A stretch of 64,000 nt of DNA. Origin: Cellulomonas sp. PhB150 (GTDB lineage Bacteria; Actinomycetota; Actinomycetes; Actinomycetales; Cellulomonadaceae). The stretch is from NCBI RefSeq assembly GCF_003755175.1, contig NZ_RKHX01000002.1:577484-641483 (forward strand). The letters run 5' to 3'. Made by a program: the position numbers and the translations under genes. A model generated the notes under the pieces. It was not told the origin of the DNA. It saw only the letters and a program-made list of their open reading frames with translations, and did no database searches. Of the stretch, positions 27,292 through 35,568 are shown one piece after another (position 1 is the first letter of the stretch; each line of letters starts with the position of its first letter).

Positions 27292-27942
27292 GTGAGCACC
27301 CCCGCGCGCGTCGTCGTCCTCGACTACGGCTTCGGCAACGTCCGCTCCGCCGTGCGCGCGCTCGAGCGGGTGGGCGCCCAGGTCGAGCTCACGGCCGACA
27401 AGCGCGCCGCGGCCGAGGCCGACGGGCTCGTCGTCCCCGGGGTCGGGGCCTTCGCGGCGGTCATGTCCGGTCTGCAGGGCGTCGACGGGCACCAGGTCGT
27501 CGACCGACGGCTGGCGGGCGGCCGCCCGGTGCTGGGGATCTGCGTCGGCATGCAGGTGATGTTCGCCGAGGGCGTCGAGCACGGCGAGCGCGCCGAGGGC
27601 CTGGGGGAGTGGCCGGGCGTCGTGGACCGTCTGGACGCGCCGATCGTCCCGCACATGGGCTGGGCGACCGTCGAGGCGCCGCAGGGCTCCACGCTGTTCG
27701 ACGGCATCGCCGACGAGCGCTTCTACTTCGTGCACTCCTACGCGGCGCGCTCGTTCCCCCTGACCGACGACATCCCCACCGACTCGCCGATCAACCGCCC
27801 GCTGGTCACGTGGGCGGACCACGGCGGCCCGTTCGTCGCCGCGGTCGAGAACGGCCCGCTGTCCGCGACCCAGTTCCACCCCGAGAAGTCCGGCGACGCC
27901 GGCGCGCAGCTGCTGACCAACTGGGTCGCCTCCCTGCGCTGA
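27292..27942 (+). CDS. hisH: Imidazole glycerol phosphate synthase glutaminase subunit HisH
   Basis: HisH hydrolyses glutamine and channels ammonia to HisF. The 216-residue protein is a class I glutamine amidotransferase with the triad Cys84 (GICVGMQ), His196 and Glu198 (FHPEKSG) and the N-terminal [11 protein letters not shown]. HisF is not in this window, so the synthase partner must be encoded elsewhere. It is followed 38 nt later by priA. Confidence 0.96.
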   Translation: MSTPARVVVLDYGFGNVRSAVRALERVGAQVELTADKRAAAEADGLVVPGVGAFAAVMSGLQGVDGHQVVDRRLAGGRPVLGICVGMQVMFAEGVEHGERAEGLGEWPGVVDRLDAPIVPHMGWATVEAPQGSTLFDGIADERFYFVHSYAARSFPLTDDIPTDSPINRPLVTWADHGGPFVAAVENGPLSATQFHPEKSGDAGAQLLTNWVASLR

Positions 27943-27980
27943 GTCCCTCGCCGGATCCGATGAACGGAGCACCACCAGCC

Positions 27981-28733
27981 ATGAGCACCACCACCGAGGC
28001 GCGCCTCGAGCTGCTGCCCGCCGTCGACGTCGCCGACGGGCAGGCCGTGCGCCTGGTCCAGGGCGAGGCCGGCTCCGAGACCGGGTACGGCGACCCGCTC
28101 GCCGCCGCGCTCGACTGGTACGAGGGCGGTGCCGAGTGGATCCACCTCGTCGACCTCGACGCCGCCTTCGGCCGCGGCTCCAACGCGGGGCTGCTGGCCG
28201 AGGTCACCGCCGAGCTCGCCGGCAAGGGCGTCAAGATCGAGCTCTCGGGCGGCATCCGCGACGACGCCTCGCTCGAGCGTGCGATCGCCATGGGGGCCAC
28301 GCGCGTCAACCTCGGCACCGCGGCGCTGGAGAACCCCGACTGGACCGCCCGCGTCATCGAGGCGCACCGCGAGCAGGTCGCGGTCGGCCTGGACGTGCGC
28401 GGCACCACGCTGGCCGCGCGCGGCTGGACGCAGGAGGGCGGCGACCTGTGGGACGTGCTCGCGCGCCTCGAGGAGGCCGGCTGCTCGCGCTACGTGGTGA
28501 CCGACGTGACCAAGGACGGCACCCTGCGCGGCCCCAACGTCGAGCTGCTGCGCGAGGTCTGCGCCCGCACCGACGCGCCGGTCGTCGCCTCCGGCGGCAT
28601 CTCGAGCCTGGACGACCTGCGCGTGCTGCGCACCCTCGTGCCGATCGGCGTCGAGGGCACCATCGTCGGCAAGGCGCTCTACGCGGGAGCGTTCACGCTG
28701 CCCGAGGCGCTGGACGTGGCCGGACGGCCCTGA
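27981..28733 (+). CDS. priA: Bifunctional HisA/TrpF isomerase PriA
   Basis: PriA isomerises both ProFAR (histidine pathway) and phosphoribosylanthranilate (tryptophan pathway) in actinobacteria. The 250-residue TIM barrel has the acid/base pair Asp16 (LPAVDV) and Asp179 (TKDGT), the phosphate-binding LSGGIRDD and ASGGISS loops, and Arg140, Arg147 and Trp149 ([12 protein letters not shown]), the residues that mark PriA rather than plain HisA. I use ATG 27981; ATG 27960 would add seven residues. No trpF is visible nearby, consistent with dual use. Confidence 0.93.
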   Translation: MSTTTEARLELLPAVDVADGQAVRLVQGEAGSETGYGDPLAAALDWYEGGAEWIHLVDLDAAFGRGSNAGLLAEVTAELAGKGVKIELSGGIRDDASLERAIAMGATRVNLGTAALENPDWTARVIEAHREQVAVGLDVRGTTLAARGWTQEGGDLWDVLARLEEAGCSRYVVTDVTKDGTLRGPNVELLREVCARTDAPVVASGGISSLDDLRVLRTLVPIGVEGTIVGKALYAGAFTLPEALDVAGRP

Positions 28734-28735
28734 CC

Positions 28736-29464
28736 GTGGCCGGTCGCGAGCTGCCGCCGTCGTCCCCGTTCGCGGGCGACGACGGGACCGCCGACCCCGC
28801 GCTCGCCGCAGCCCTGGACGGCTACGCGCAGGGCACCGGCTCGGTCGCCGGGGTCGTCGCCGCGCTCGCCGGGACGCGCGTGCTCGTCCCCGTGGTCGCC
28901 GAGCTCGAGGTCGCGGACGTCGTCGTCCACGACGGGCACGAGCACACGGTCGACAAGGAGGCCTCGGCCGGGATCGTCGCGCTGCAGGCGCCCGACGGCC
29001 GCACCGCACTGCCCGTGTTCACGAGCGTCGCGAGCCTGGGGCTGTGGCGACCCGCCGCGCGCCCGGTGCCCTCGGGCGTGGCGCGCGCGGCGCTGTCCGC
29101 GGTGCAGGAGGGGTGGGAGGTCATGGTCGTCGATCCGGGCGGCCCCGTGACCGTGCTCGTGCCCCGGCCCGCGGTCTGGGCGCTCGCGCAGGAGCAGGCC
29201 TGGCGCCCGGCCGTCGTGGACGGCGCGGTGGACGACGAGGTCCGCTCCGCGGTCGCCGCGGCGCTCGCGCCGATCCCGGAGGTCGTCGCGACCGACGCGG
29301 TGCCCGGCGCGCGTGCGGAGGTCGCCGTCGTGGTCACGCTCGTGGCGGGCCTGGACCGTGCCGGCCTCGATGCCGTCCTCGCGCGCGTCAACGGCGCGCT
29401 CGCGGCCGACGACACGATCGCGAACCGCGTCGACGGCCTCGAGCTGCGGCTGCGCGCCGCCTGA
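28736..29464 (+). CDS. SseB-family protein
   Basis: This 242-residue protein matches the SseB N-terminal domain often found next to priA in Micrococcales: AALAGTRVLVPVVAELE, DKEASAGIVALQAPDGRTALPVFTS and AALSAVQEGWEVMVVDPGGP. The C-terminal third (about 160-242) resembles the second SseB domain. The molecular role is unknown. GTG start lies 2 nt after the priA stop, so it belongs to the hisH-priA unit. It converges with the GerW-like gene, leaving one nucleotide between stops. Confidence 0.8.
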   Translation: MAGRELPPSSPFAGDDGTADPALAAALDGYAQGTGSVAGVVAALAGTRVLVPVVAELEVADVVVHDGHEHTVDKEASAGIVALQAPDGRTALPVFTSVASLGLWRPAARPVPSGVARAALSAVQEGWEVMVVDPGGPVTVLVPRPAVWALAQEQAWRPAVVDGAVDDEVRSAVAAALAPIPEVVATDAVPGARAEVAVVVTLVAGLDRAGLDAVLARVNGALAADDTIANRVDGLELRLRAA

Positions 29465-29465
29465 C

Positions 29466-29894
29466 CTACTTGCGGAAGCTCTGCGCGATCCCGCGGATCG
29501 CCCAGGCGATCGCGCCGGCCGAGAGCACGGCCGCGGCCGCGGCCTGACCGCCGAGGATCACGCGGTTGACGTCGAGCGACGGCTGCCAGTGCACCCCGGC
29601 GTCGTCGATCACGTAGACGCCGACGGCCTTGACGTGCACGCCGTACCCGCCGCCGCCCCCGTGCCCGCCGCCGTGCCCGCCACCGACGCCACCGTCCTCG
29701 GCGGCGGCCCGGTAGGTCGGCAGGCCTCCCTCGCCGTCGCCCAGGCCCATGCCCGTCGCGGCCCACACCCGGGCCACGGGGATCACAGTCGAGCCGTTCG
29801 ACTCGTACGCCTCGCCGAACACGCGGCGGACGGTGACGGTGTCGCTCACGGCGTTGGTCAGGTGGGCGGCGTCGAAGCGCGGGTTGTCGGTCAT
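29466..29894 (-). CDS. GerW/YtfJ-like protein with C-terminal membrane segment
   Basis: This 142-residue protein has the YtfJ/GerW pattern: VRRVFGEAYESNGSTVIPVARV, a glycine/histidine run (residues about 69-84), and VKAVGVYVIDDAGVHWQPSLDVNRV. The final 30 residues form a membrane helix (ILGGQAAAAAVLSAGAIAWAI) with a basic end. In Bacillus GerW acts in spore germination, but this organism type does not make spores, so a different envelope or stress role is likely. It is downstream of the lipoprotein protease on the same strand, 16 nt away, and may be co-transcribed with it. Confidence 0.75.
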   Translation of the reverse strand: MTDNPRFDAAHLTNAVSDTVTVRRVFGEAYESNGSTVIPVARVWAATGMGLGDGEGGLPTYRAAAEDGGVGGGHGGGHGGGGGYGVHVKAVGVYVIDDAGVHWQPSLDVNRVILGGQAAAAAVLSAGAIAWAIRGIAQSFRK

Positions 29895-29910
29895 CGTGTC
29901 CTCCGGGTGG

Positions 29911-30621
29911 TCAGCTGCAGCCGGGTGCGGGGACGAGCGCGTCCCCGTCGTCCAGCATGGACCGCAACGTGCTCACAGGCACGAAGTACGTCGTGTCGTC
30001 CTGCCCCTTGGCATAGACGACGCCCACCACGTGGCCGTCGTCGTCCAGGACGGGGGAGCCCGACGAGCCGGGCTCCACGGGCGCGTCGGTCACCAGGACC
30101 GGCGCCGCGTTCTCGTGCAGCGGGTCGTCGCGCCCCCGGGTGACGTGCCCGGTCGTGACGCTCAGCGCCTTGCCGAGGGGGTAGCCGACGACCGTGACCC
30201 GGTCGCCGACGGCCGGGTCGGCGTCCGCGAGCTCGGGCGCCGCGGGCAGCGCGTCGCGGGTCCGGACGATCGCGAGGTCGGCGTCGCGCGCGATCTCGGC
30301 GGTCGTCGTGACGACGTCGTGCCCGTCGTACGTGCTGACCTGCACCGACGACGACTCGTCGACCACGTGCCGCGCGGTGACCAGGGTGTGGGCGTCGATC
30401 GCGAAGCCCGAGCCGGTGGCCAGACCGTCGCAGTCGACCGCGCGCAGCCGCAGGGCGATGCGGTGCGCGGTGTCGAACCCGTCGGGGGAGTCGTCGGCCG
30501 CCGTGGTGGCCGAGGCGACCGGTGGGACGACGGACGTCGGCACCGGGGGCGGCGGGTCCGGGACCACGCCGCACGCCGCGAGCACGCCGACGAGCAGGAG
30601 CGCGGCGGCCCCCCGCCTCAT
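29911..30621 (-). CDS. Lipoprotein trypsin-like serine protease
   Basis: This 236-residue protein has a lipoprotein signal with lipobox LAAC (Cys17), a Pro-rich spacer (residues 21-36), and a chymotrypsin-fold protease with the triad His85 (TARHVV), Asp115 (DADLAIV) and Ser187 (GSSGSP). GYPLGKALSVTTGHV and GVVYAKGQ fit the HtrA/Tap-like two-barrel fold, but there is no PDZ domain. It should be anchored outside the membrane after LspA processing. Its start overlaps the stop of the coiled-coil membrane gene upstream (ATGA), so the two probably work together. Confidence 0.87.
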   Translation of the reverse strand: MRRGAAALLLVGVLAACGVVPDPPPPVPTSVVPPVASATTAADDSPDGFDTAHRIALRLRAVDCDGLATGSGFAIDAHTLVTARHVVDESSSVQVSTYDGHDVVTTTAEIARDADLAIVRTRDALPAAPELADADPAVGDRVTVVGYPLGKALSVTTGHVTRGRDDPLHENAAPVLVTDAPVEPGSSGSPVLDDDGHVVGVVYAKGQDDTTYFVPVSTLRSMLDDGDALVPAPGCS

Positions 30622-31217
30622 CCCGCGTCCAGCGCGCGCTGAAGCGCGTCGTTGGCGTCCGTCGCCGCGCCGCACACGCTCGACACGTCGTCGCGATACC
30701 GCGCCAGGTCGGCGGCGTCGTAGCTGTCGGCGTCGTCGAGGTAGGTGATGAGCTGCTGCTGGCTGTCGACGCACCGGGTCAGCGCGGCCGCGACGTCACC
30801 GGCCGCCGCCGACACGCGCGACTGGTAGGCGGCGAGCTGCTGGCGGCTCGCGTCGGAGTCGGCGAGCTCGGCCTTCTCGTCGGCCAGCGCGGTGATGCGC
30901 TTCTTCGCCGTCGCCAGCTGCTTCTTCGTGGTCGCGAGGTCCGCCTCGGCCTGGGCCGCGGCGGCCTGCGCGCTCGCGGCCTGCTCGCCCGCGTCCTTCG
31001 CGAGCGCCTCCCAGCTCGCGCTCGCGGCCTGCCACTCGTCGTTGCGTGCCTGCAGGCGGGTCACGAGCACGGCCCCGACGACGATCGCGGCGACGAGCAG
31101 GACGGCCAGCACGGCGATCACGGCCGGTGCGGCGCGCCCGCGGCGGCGGGCCGCCGGCTCGACCGGCTCCGCGCCGGGGTCGGCCTCGGCGGCGGGTGGC
31201 TCCTCGGGGGACAGCAC
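30618..31217 (-). CDS. Single-pass membrane protein with extracytoplasmic coiled coil
   Basis: I do not recognise this 199-residue protein as a known family. It has an acidic/Pro-rich N-terminus, a basic RRRGR stop, one membrane helix (about residues 31-54), then a long Ala/Glu/Lys coiled coil (about 56-130) and a C-terminal helical domain with two cysteines (near 148 and 181) that could form a disulfide outside the cell. Translational coupling to the lipoprotein protease suggests it is its regulator, scaffold or substrate; that is inference. Confidence 0.72.
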   Translation of the reverse strand: MLSPEEPPAAEADPGAEPVEPAARRRGRAAPAVIAVLAVLLVAAIVVGAVLVTRLQARNDEWQAASASWEALAKDAGEQAASAQAAAAQAEADLATTKKQLATAKKRITALADEKAELADSDASRQQLAAYQSRVSAAAGDVAAALTRCVDSQQQLITYLDDADSYDAADLARYRDDVSSVCGAATDANDALQRALDAG

Positions 31218-31312
31218 CGGCCCAGGATAGGGCGGCGCGCCGAGGCCGGGACCCGGGCAGGGCGACGGAGATCACGTCGAGGAGCCCGCGCGCGCCGGGG
31301 AGAATGGAGCCC

Positions 31313-32524
31313 ATGCTCTCGACCTACGGACCCGTGCTGCGCCTGCCCGGCGTCGCCCGGCTCTACCTGGTCGGATTCGTCGCACGGATGCCCGCGTCGA
31401 TGGTCGGCGTGGTCCTGACGCTGCACGTCGTCACCACCCTGGACCGTGGCTACGCGCAGGCGGGCCTCGTCGCCGGGGCTGCGACCGTCGGGGCCGCGAT
31501 CGGCGCCCCGTGGCGAGGACGGCTCGTCGACCGCGTCGGGCTGCGGCGGGCGATCGCACCGTCGATCGTCGTCGAGTCGGCCGTGTGGCTGACCGCGCCG
31601 CACCTCGGCTACGAGGCGCTCATCGCGGCGTCGTTCGTCGCCGGTCTCTTCCTGGTGCCCGTCTTCTCCGTGACCCGCCAGTCGCTGTCGGTGCTCGTGC
31701 CCTTCCCCCTGCAGCGTTCCGCCTTCGCGCTCGACTCGGTCTGCGTCGAGCTGACGTTCATGCTCGCGCCCGTGCTCGGCGTCGTGCTGGCCACGCAGGT
31801 CTCGACGACGGCTGCGCTGACCGTGGTCGGCTGCATCACCGTGGCCGCGGGAGTCCTGCTCATGTGGGCGAACCCGCCGACGCGCTCGCAGGTCCCGACC
31901 CAGGCCGGTGCGCCGGCCACCGAGGTCGTGCGCACCCGCCTGCTCACGCCGCCGCTGCTCGTCGTGCTGCTGGCCGGCCTCGCCGCGAGCTTCGTGCTCG
32001 TCGGGACGGACGTCGCGCTCGTCGCCGCCCTCAACGAGGTCGACCGGGCCGGCGACGTCGGCTGGATGATCGCGCTGTGGGCCGGCGGCTCGGTCGTCGG
32101 CGGCCTCGTCTACGGCGCGAGCAAGCGCGCGGTGCCGCCGCTCGTCCTCGTCGCCGTCCTGGGGCTGGCCACCGTGCCGGCGGCGTTCGCGCCCGCGCCG
32201 CTGTGGCTCGCGCTCGCCGTCGTCCTCGCCGGCCTGCCGTGCGCCCCGGCGCTGTCGGCGATCAACGCGACGCTCGTCTCGCTGGTGGAGGAGGGGCGTC
32301 GCGGCGAGGTGATGGGCTGGAGCGGGACCATGTCGACCGTCGGCAACGCGCTGGGCGCGCCCGTCGTCGGCTTCGTCATCGACCGCACGCACCCGGGCGC
32401 CGGCTTCCTGGCCGCGGGAGTCGTCGGAGGCGGGGTGGCGCTCGGCGGTCTCGCGACCCTGCGCCTGACCCGGCGCCGGCGCGCCGGCCGTGCTGCTGAC
32501 GCGCCAGCACTCGTCGACGCGTAG
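31313..32524 (+). CDS. Major facilitator superfamily transporter
   Basis: This 403-residue protein has about 12 membrane segments in two halves and the MFS motif-A-like loop GRLVDRVGLRRAIA after helix 2, with a degenerate counterpart in the second half. It most resembles MFS sugar/drug efflux-type proteins of actinobacteria; the substrate is not predictable. I use ATG 31313, with ATGGAGCCC just upstream providing GGAG; ATG 31304 in frame is possible. It ends 3 nt before the convergent DUF1844 gene. Confidence 0.85.
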   Translation: MLSTYGPVLRLPGVARLYLVGFVARMPASMVGVVLTLHVVTTLDRGYAQAGLVAGAATVGAAIGAPWRGRLVDRVGLRRAIAPSIVVESAVWLTAPHLGYEALIAASFVAGLFLVPVFSVTRQSLSVLVPFPLQRSAFALDSVCVELTFMLAPVLGVVLATQVSTTAALTVVGCITVAAGVLLMWANPPTRSQVPTQAGAPATEVVRTRLLTPPLLVVLLAGLAASFVLVGTDVALVAALNEVDRAGDVGWMIALWAGGSVVGGLVYGASKRAVPPLVLVAVLGLATVPAAFAPAPLWLALAVVLAGLPCAPALSAINATLVSLVEEGRRGEVMGWSGTMSTVGNALGAPVVGFVIDRTHPGAGFLAAGVVGGGVALGGLATLRLTRRRRAGRAADAPALVDA

Positions 32525-32527
32525 GGG

Positions 32528-32887
32528 TCAGACCACCGAGCCCGTGTACTTCTCGCCGGGCCCCTCGCCGGGGGCGTCGGGGAACGCGGACGCCTCGCGG
32601 AACGCCAGCTGCAGCGAGCGCAGCCCGTCGCGCAGCGAGCGGGCGTGCTGGTTGCCGATGTCGGGAGCCGACGCGGTGACCAGCGCGGCGAGCGCCGTGA
32701 TGAGCTTGCGGGCCTCGTCCAGGTCCAGGTACTCGCTGCCGTCGCCCTCGTCGACGGACAGGCCGCACTTGACGGCGGCGGCGCTCATGAGGTGGACGGC
32801 TGCCGTGGTGATGACCTCGACGGCGGCGACGTCCGCGATGTCACGGGTGGCGGAGGTGGCTGCGGTCGGGTCTGCGGGCTCGCTCAT
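32528..32887 (-). CDS. DUF1844 family protein
   Basis: This 119-residue protein matches DUF1844: DIADVAAVEVITTAAVHLMSAAAVKCGL (residues 17-44) and LDEARKLITALAALVTA. Proteins of this family are often encoded beside infC in actinobacteria and have no assigned function. It is all-alpha, with no signal peptide. The ATG at 32887 starts the conserved part directly. Confidence 0.82.
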   Translation of the reverse strand: MSEPADPTAATSATRDIADVAAVEVITTAAVHLMSAAAVKCGLSVDEGDGSEYLDLDEARKLITALAALVTASAPDIGNQHARSLRDGLRSLQLAFREASAFPDAPGEGPGEKYTGSVV

Positions 32888-32970
32888 GCCTCGATTCTCC
32901 CACCGGCCGAAGGTCCCCCTCGCGCGGAGCCGACCGGTCCTACGGTCGTGCACGTCGGCCCGTCCAGCTC

Positions 32971-32976
32971 AGGAGG
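32971..32976 (+). promoter_or_regulatory. Strong ribosome-binding site of the AhpD-like gene
   Basis: AGGAGG sits 4 nt before the ATG at 32981 and settles the start. A possible -10 (TACGGT, 32941-32946) lies just upstream. Confidence 0.6.
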
Positions 32977-32980
32977 CACC

Positions 32981-33286
32981 ATGTCGGTCAGCACCGCGTT
33001 CCAGACGTTCGCCACGCAGGCCCCCGCGCACCACACGGCCTGGATGACCGCCGTGCGCTCGCTCGCAGGGGCCAGCACGCTCGACGAGCGCACGGACGAA
33101 CTCGCCTACGTCGCGGTGCTCGCGGCGACGGGCCTGCACTCCGGCCTCCCGTTCCACGTGCAGCGGCTGCGCGAGCTGGGCGCGACGCGCGAGGAGGTCG
33201 TCTCGGCGGTGCTCGTCGGGCTGCCAGCCGTGGGCAACGGGGTGGTCTCCGCCCTGCCGGTCGCCCTGGAGGCCTACGACGCGTGA
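32981..33286 (+). CDS. AhpD-like (carboxymuconolactone decarboxylase fold) protein lacking the redox cysteines
   Basis: This 101-residue protein has the all-helical CMD/AhpD fold: TDELAYVAVLAATGLHSGLPFHVQRLRELGATREEVVSAVL. In AhpD-type enzymes a CxxC followed by a histidine occupies the LHSGLPFH position; here there is no cysteine at all, while the downstream His59 is kept. Alkylhydroperoxidase activity through a dithiol is therefore not possible; a lactone decarboxylase-like or ligand role remains. Strong AGGAGG ribosome-binding site. Confidence 0.75.
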   Translation: MSVSTAFQTFATQAPAHHTAWMTAVRSLAGASTLDERTDELAYVAVLAATGLHSGLPFHVQRLRELGATREEVVSAVLVGLPAVGNGVVSALPVALEAYDA

Positions 33287-33353
33287 CCTGCGGTGCGCGC
33301 GGGGTGCGGGTCGGTGTGAGGCACGTCCCGTCGGCTGGCCAGCGATCCTCTGG

Positions 33354-33359
33354 TAACCT
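33354..33359 (+). promoter_or_regulatory. Candidate -10 element for the infC operon
   Basis: TAACCT lies at the left edge of the infC leader. The -35 is not clear. Transcription from here would give an untranslated leader of about 280 nt to the probable AUC start. Confidence 0.45.
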
Positions 33360-33365
33360 TTCACT

Positions 33366-33643
33366 CGACTGATTCGGTCTCGCACGCCTTCACGCCTTCG
33401 GGTAGGTGGGTGCGGGGGACCGGATGCACAAGCGGAGTCCATCCCACCTGGGTACCGACCGCGCGGCACAGCCGCTCAACCGGGACCGGGTTCCAGTCCG
33501 GCTCGTCGGCCCGCCGACGAGAACGTGTGGCCGACCTCGGGGTCGTCCCGCTCGGACGACCAGGCCTCCGCTCGTGCGATCGCACGACGGAGGCCTTCTT
33601 CGTTCCTGCGATGTCACCCGAGACGACAACCGAGGAGCACCAC
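33366..33643 (+). promoter_or_regulatory. Structured infC leader with internal attenuator hairpin
   Basis: The gap before infC is long and rich in inverted repeats. AGGTGGG (33402-33408) pairs with CCCACCT across about 40 nt, and a second GC-rich hairpin region follows. Near the end a long palindrome forms: AGGCCTCCG pairs with CGGAGGCCT around a nested TCGTGCG/CGCACGA stem (about 33562-33596), followed by TCTTCGTTCC, which looks like an intrinsic terminator ahead of the coding start. infC-rpmI-rplT leaders in other bacteria are controlled by ribosomal protein L20 or IF3; which applies here is open. Confidence 0.6.
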
Positions 33644-34747
33644 ATCAGCGAGCCCCGCATCAACGATCGGATCCGCGTAGCCGAGGTCCGCCTGGTCGGC
33701 CCCAACGGCGAGCAGGTCGGCATCGTCCGCGTGGAAGACGCACTGCGCCTGGCGCAGGACGCAGACCTCGACCTGGTCGAGGTCGCACCTGACGCCCGCC
33801 CGCCCGTCTGCAAGATCATGGACTACGGCAAGTACAAGTACGAAGCCGACATGAAGGCGCGTGAGGCACGGCGCAACCAGACCAACACGGTCCTCAAGGA
33901 GATTCGTTTCCGGCTGAAGATCGACCCGCACGACTACGGCACCAAGAAGGGCCACGTCGAGCGGTTCCTCAAGGCCGGCGACAAGGTCAAGGTCATGATC
34001 ATGTTCCGTGGCCGCGAGCAGTCGCGCCCGGAGATGGGCGTGCGGCTGCTGCAGCGCCTCGCCGACGACGTGACCGAGCTGGGCTTCATCGAGAGCATGC
34101 CCAAGCAGGATGGCCGCAACATGGTCATGGTGCTGGGGCCGACGCACAAGAAGGCCGACCAGAAGCTCGAGCAGCGCCGCGCCGCCCAGGCCGCCGCTGC
34201 CCGTGAGGAGAACGCCGCGAAGGCCGCCGCCAAGGCAGCCCAGGGCGACGACGCTCCGGCCGACGAGCCCGCCGCGCCTGCTCCCGTCGATGCGCCTGCT
34301 GCCGAGGCACCCGCCGTCGAGACCCCCGCGGTCGAGACGCCGGCCGCCGAGGCTCCCGCGGAGCCCGTCGTCGAGGAGACGCCCGTCGAGGTCGTCGCCG
34401 AGTCGGCGCCCGAGCCGGTCGAGGCACCTGCCCCGAAGGCGGCTCCCGCACCGAAGGCTGCTCCCGCACCGAAGGCTGCTCCGAAGGCCGCGGCCCCCAA
34501 GGCTGCTGCTCCCCGGGCCGCCGCCCCGAAGGCCGCACCTGCCGCGCCGGCCGCACCGGCCAAGGCCGCTGAGCCCAAGGCGGCTCCGGCACCCGCGCCG
34601 CGCCCGGCAGCCACGCCCCGACCGGCCGCTCCGCGACCGGCCGCCCCCCGTCCCGCGGCAGCGCGCCCGGCGGCCACCACGGCCACCAAGCCCGCACCGC
34701 GACCGGCTCCGAAGCCCCGCGCGACCCCTTCGGACCCCACAGCCTGA
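33644..34747 (+). CDS. infC: Translation initiation factor IF-3, probable AUC start
   Basis: IF-3 binds the 30S subunit and enforces start-codon fidelity. The core ([20 protein letters not shown] onwards, through [15 protein letters not shown] to [13 protein letters not shown] and [10 protein letters not shown]) covers about 170 residues. The ATC at 33644 has GAGGAG 6 nt upstream, whereas ATG 33611 in frame has none at a useful distance; rare start codons are a known hallmark of infC. From AUC the protein is 367 residues. The last 190 are a low-complexity Ala/Pro/Lys/Glu tail with APKAA repeats, much longer than in most bacteria. First gene of infC-rpmI-rplT. Confidence 0.9.
   Translation: MSEPRINDRIRVAEVRLVGPNGEQVGIVRVEDALRLAQDADLDLVEVAPDARPPVCKIMDYGKYKYEADMKAREARRNQTNTVLKEIRFRLKIDPHDYGTKKGHVERFLKAGDKVKVMIMFRGREQSRPEMGVRLLQRLADDVTELGFIESMPKQDGRNMVMVLGPTHKKADQKLEQRRAAQAAAAREENAAKAAAKAAQGDDAPADEPAAPAPVDAPAAEAPAVETPAVETPAAEAPAEPVVEETPVEVVAESAPEPVEAPAPKAAPAPKAAPAPKAAPKAAAPKAAAPRAAAPKAAPAAPAAPAKAAEPKAAPAPAPRPAATPRPAAPRPAAPRPAAARPAATTATKPAPRPAPKPRATPSDPTA
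34442..34477 (+). repeat. Two perfect 18-nt tandem repeats inside infC
   Basis: GCTCCCGCACCGAAGGCT is repeated exactly twice in tandem and encodes the APAPKA part of the C-terminal tail; further degenerate copies follow. The tail probably varies in length between strains. Confidence 0.8.
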
Positions 34748-34854
34748 CCAGCACTGCTTGCCAGAACCACGGACGGGCCGACTCATTCGGCCGGCCCGCA
34801 CCAGACGAGTCGTACGAGCCCGTGCGATGCGAACGACAAGGAGACACGGCAGCC

Positions 34855-35049
34855 ATGCCGAAGAACAAGACGCACTCCGGTGCCAAGAAGCGCTTCCGGG
34901 TCACCGGGACCGGCAAGGTCATGCGCGAGCAGGCCGGCGGCCGCCACCTGCTGGAGCACAAGTCGAGCCGCCAGACCCGCCGCATCGCCGGCGACGTGGT
35001 CGTCTCCGCCGCCGACACCCCCAAGATCAAGAAGCTGCTCGGTAAGTGA
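34855..35049 (+). CDS. rpmI: Ribosomal protein L35
   Basis: L35 (bL35) is a small basic protein of the large subunit. The 64-residue product has the canonical [21 protein letters not shown] opening and the [14 protein letters not shown] motif. A strong AAGGAG lies upstream of the ATG. The 107-nt gap after infC contains a hairpin (GGCCGA/TCGGCC around 34777-34793) that could matter for L20-type feedback. Confidence 0.97.
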   Translation: MPKNKTHSGAKKRFRVTGTGKVMREQAGGRHLLEHKSSRQTRRIAGDVVVSAADTPKIKKLLGK

Positions 35050-35109
35050 TCCGGCGGGCGCGCAAGCGCCCCCGGGGCACCTGAGCCCTAGACCAGCAAG
35101 GAGCATCAC

Positions 35110-35493
35110 GTGGCACGCGTGAAGCGGGCGGTCAACGCCCACAAGAAGCGCCGGGCAACTCTCGAGCGCGCCAGTGGTTACCGCGGGCAGCGCTCGCGCC
35201 TCTACCGCAAGGCGAAGGAGCAGGTCACCCACTCCCTCGTCTACGCCTACCGCGACCGCAAGGCGCGCAAGGGCGACTTCCGTCGTCTGTGGATCCAGCG
35301 CATCAACGCGGCCTCGCGTGCGCAGGGCCTGACGTACAACCGCCTCATCCAGGGCCTCAAGCTCGCGGGCGTCGAGGTGGACCGTCGCGTCCTCGCCGAC
35401 CTCGCCGTGACGGACGCGGTGGCGTTCAACGCCCTCGTCGCCGTCGCGAAGAAGGCCCTGCCGGCCGACGTCAACGCGCCGAAGGCTGCGTGA
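35110..35493 (+). CDS. rplT: Ribosomal protein L20
   Basis: L20 (bL20) is an early assembly protein of the 50S subunit and in several bacteria represses its own operon. The 127-residue product has the typical [20 protein letters not shown] opening and the [20 protein letters not shown] and [23 protein letters not shown] motifs. GTG start with GCAAGGAG upstream. A strong terminator follows. Confidence 0.97.
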   Translation: MARVKRAVNAHKKRRATLERASGYRGQRSRLYRKAKEQVTHSLVYAYRDRKARKGDFRRLWIQRINAASRAQGLTYNRLIQGLKLAGVEVDRRVLADLAVTDAVAFNALVAVAKKALPADVNAPKAA

Positions 35494-35524
35494 TCTCCGC
35501 CTCCTCGTGAGGTGACGGCTTTCC

Positions 35525-35557
35525 GAAGTCCCCGGGTCGTTCCGACCCGGGGACTTC
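35525..35557 (+). terminator. Terminator of the infC-rpmI-rplT operon
   Basis: A perfect 15-bp stem (35525-35539 with 35543-35557) with a 3-nt loop lies 30 nt after the rplT stop. The T-tract is short, as usual in this GC range. Confidence 0.85.
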
Positions 35558-35568
35558 GTCGTACCCGC

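Noticed and set aside
34150..34747. The Ala/Pro tail of infC as a frameshift artefact
   Set aside because: The frame stays open with consistent actinobacterial codon use and ends at a normal stop; basic/Pro-Ala IF-3 tails are known in actinobacteria.
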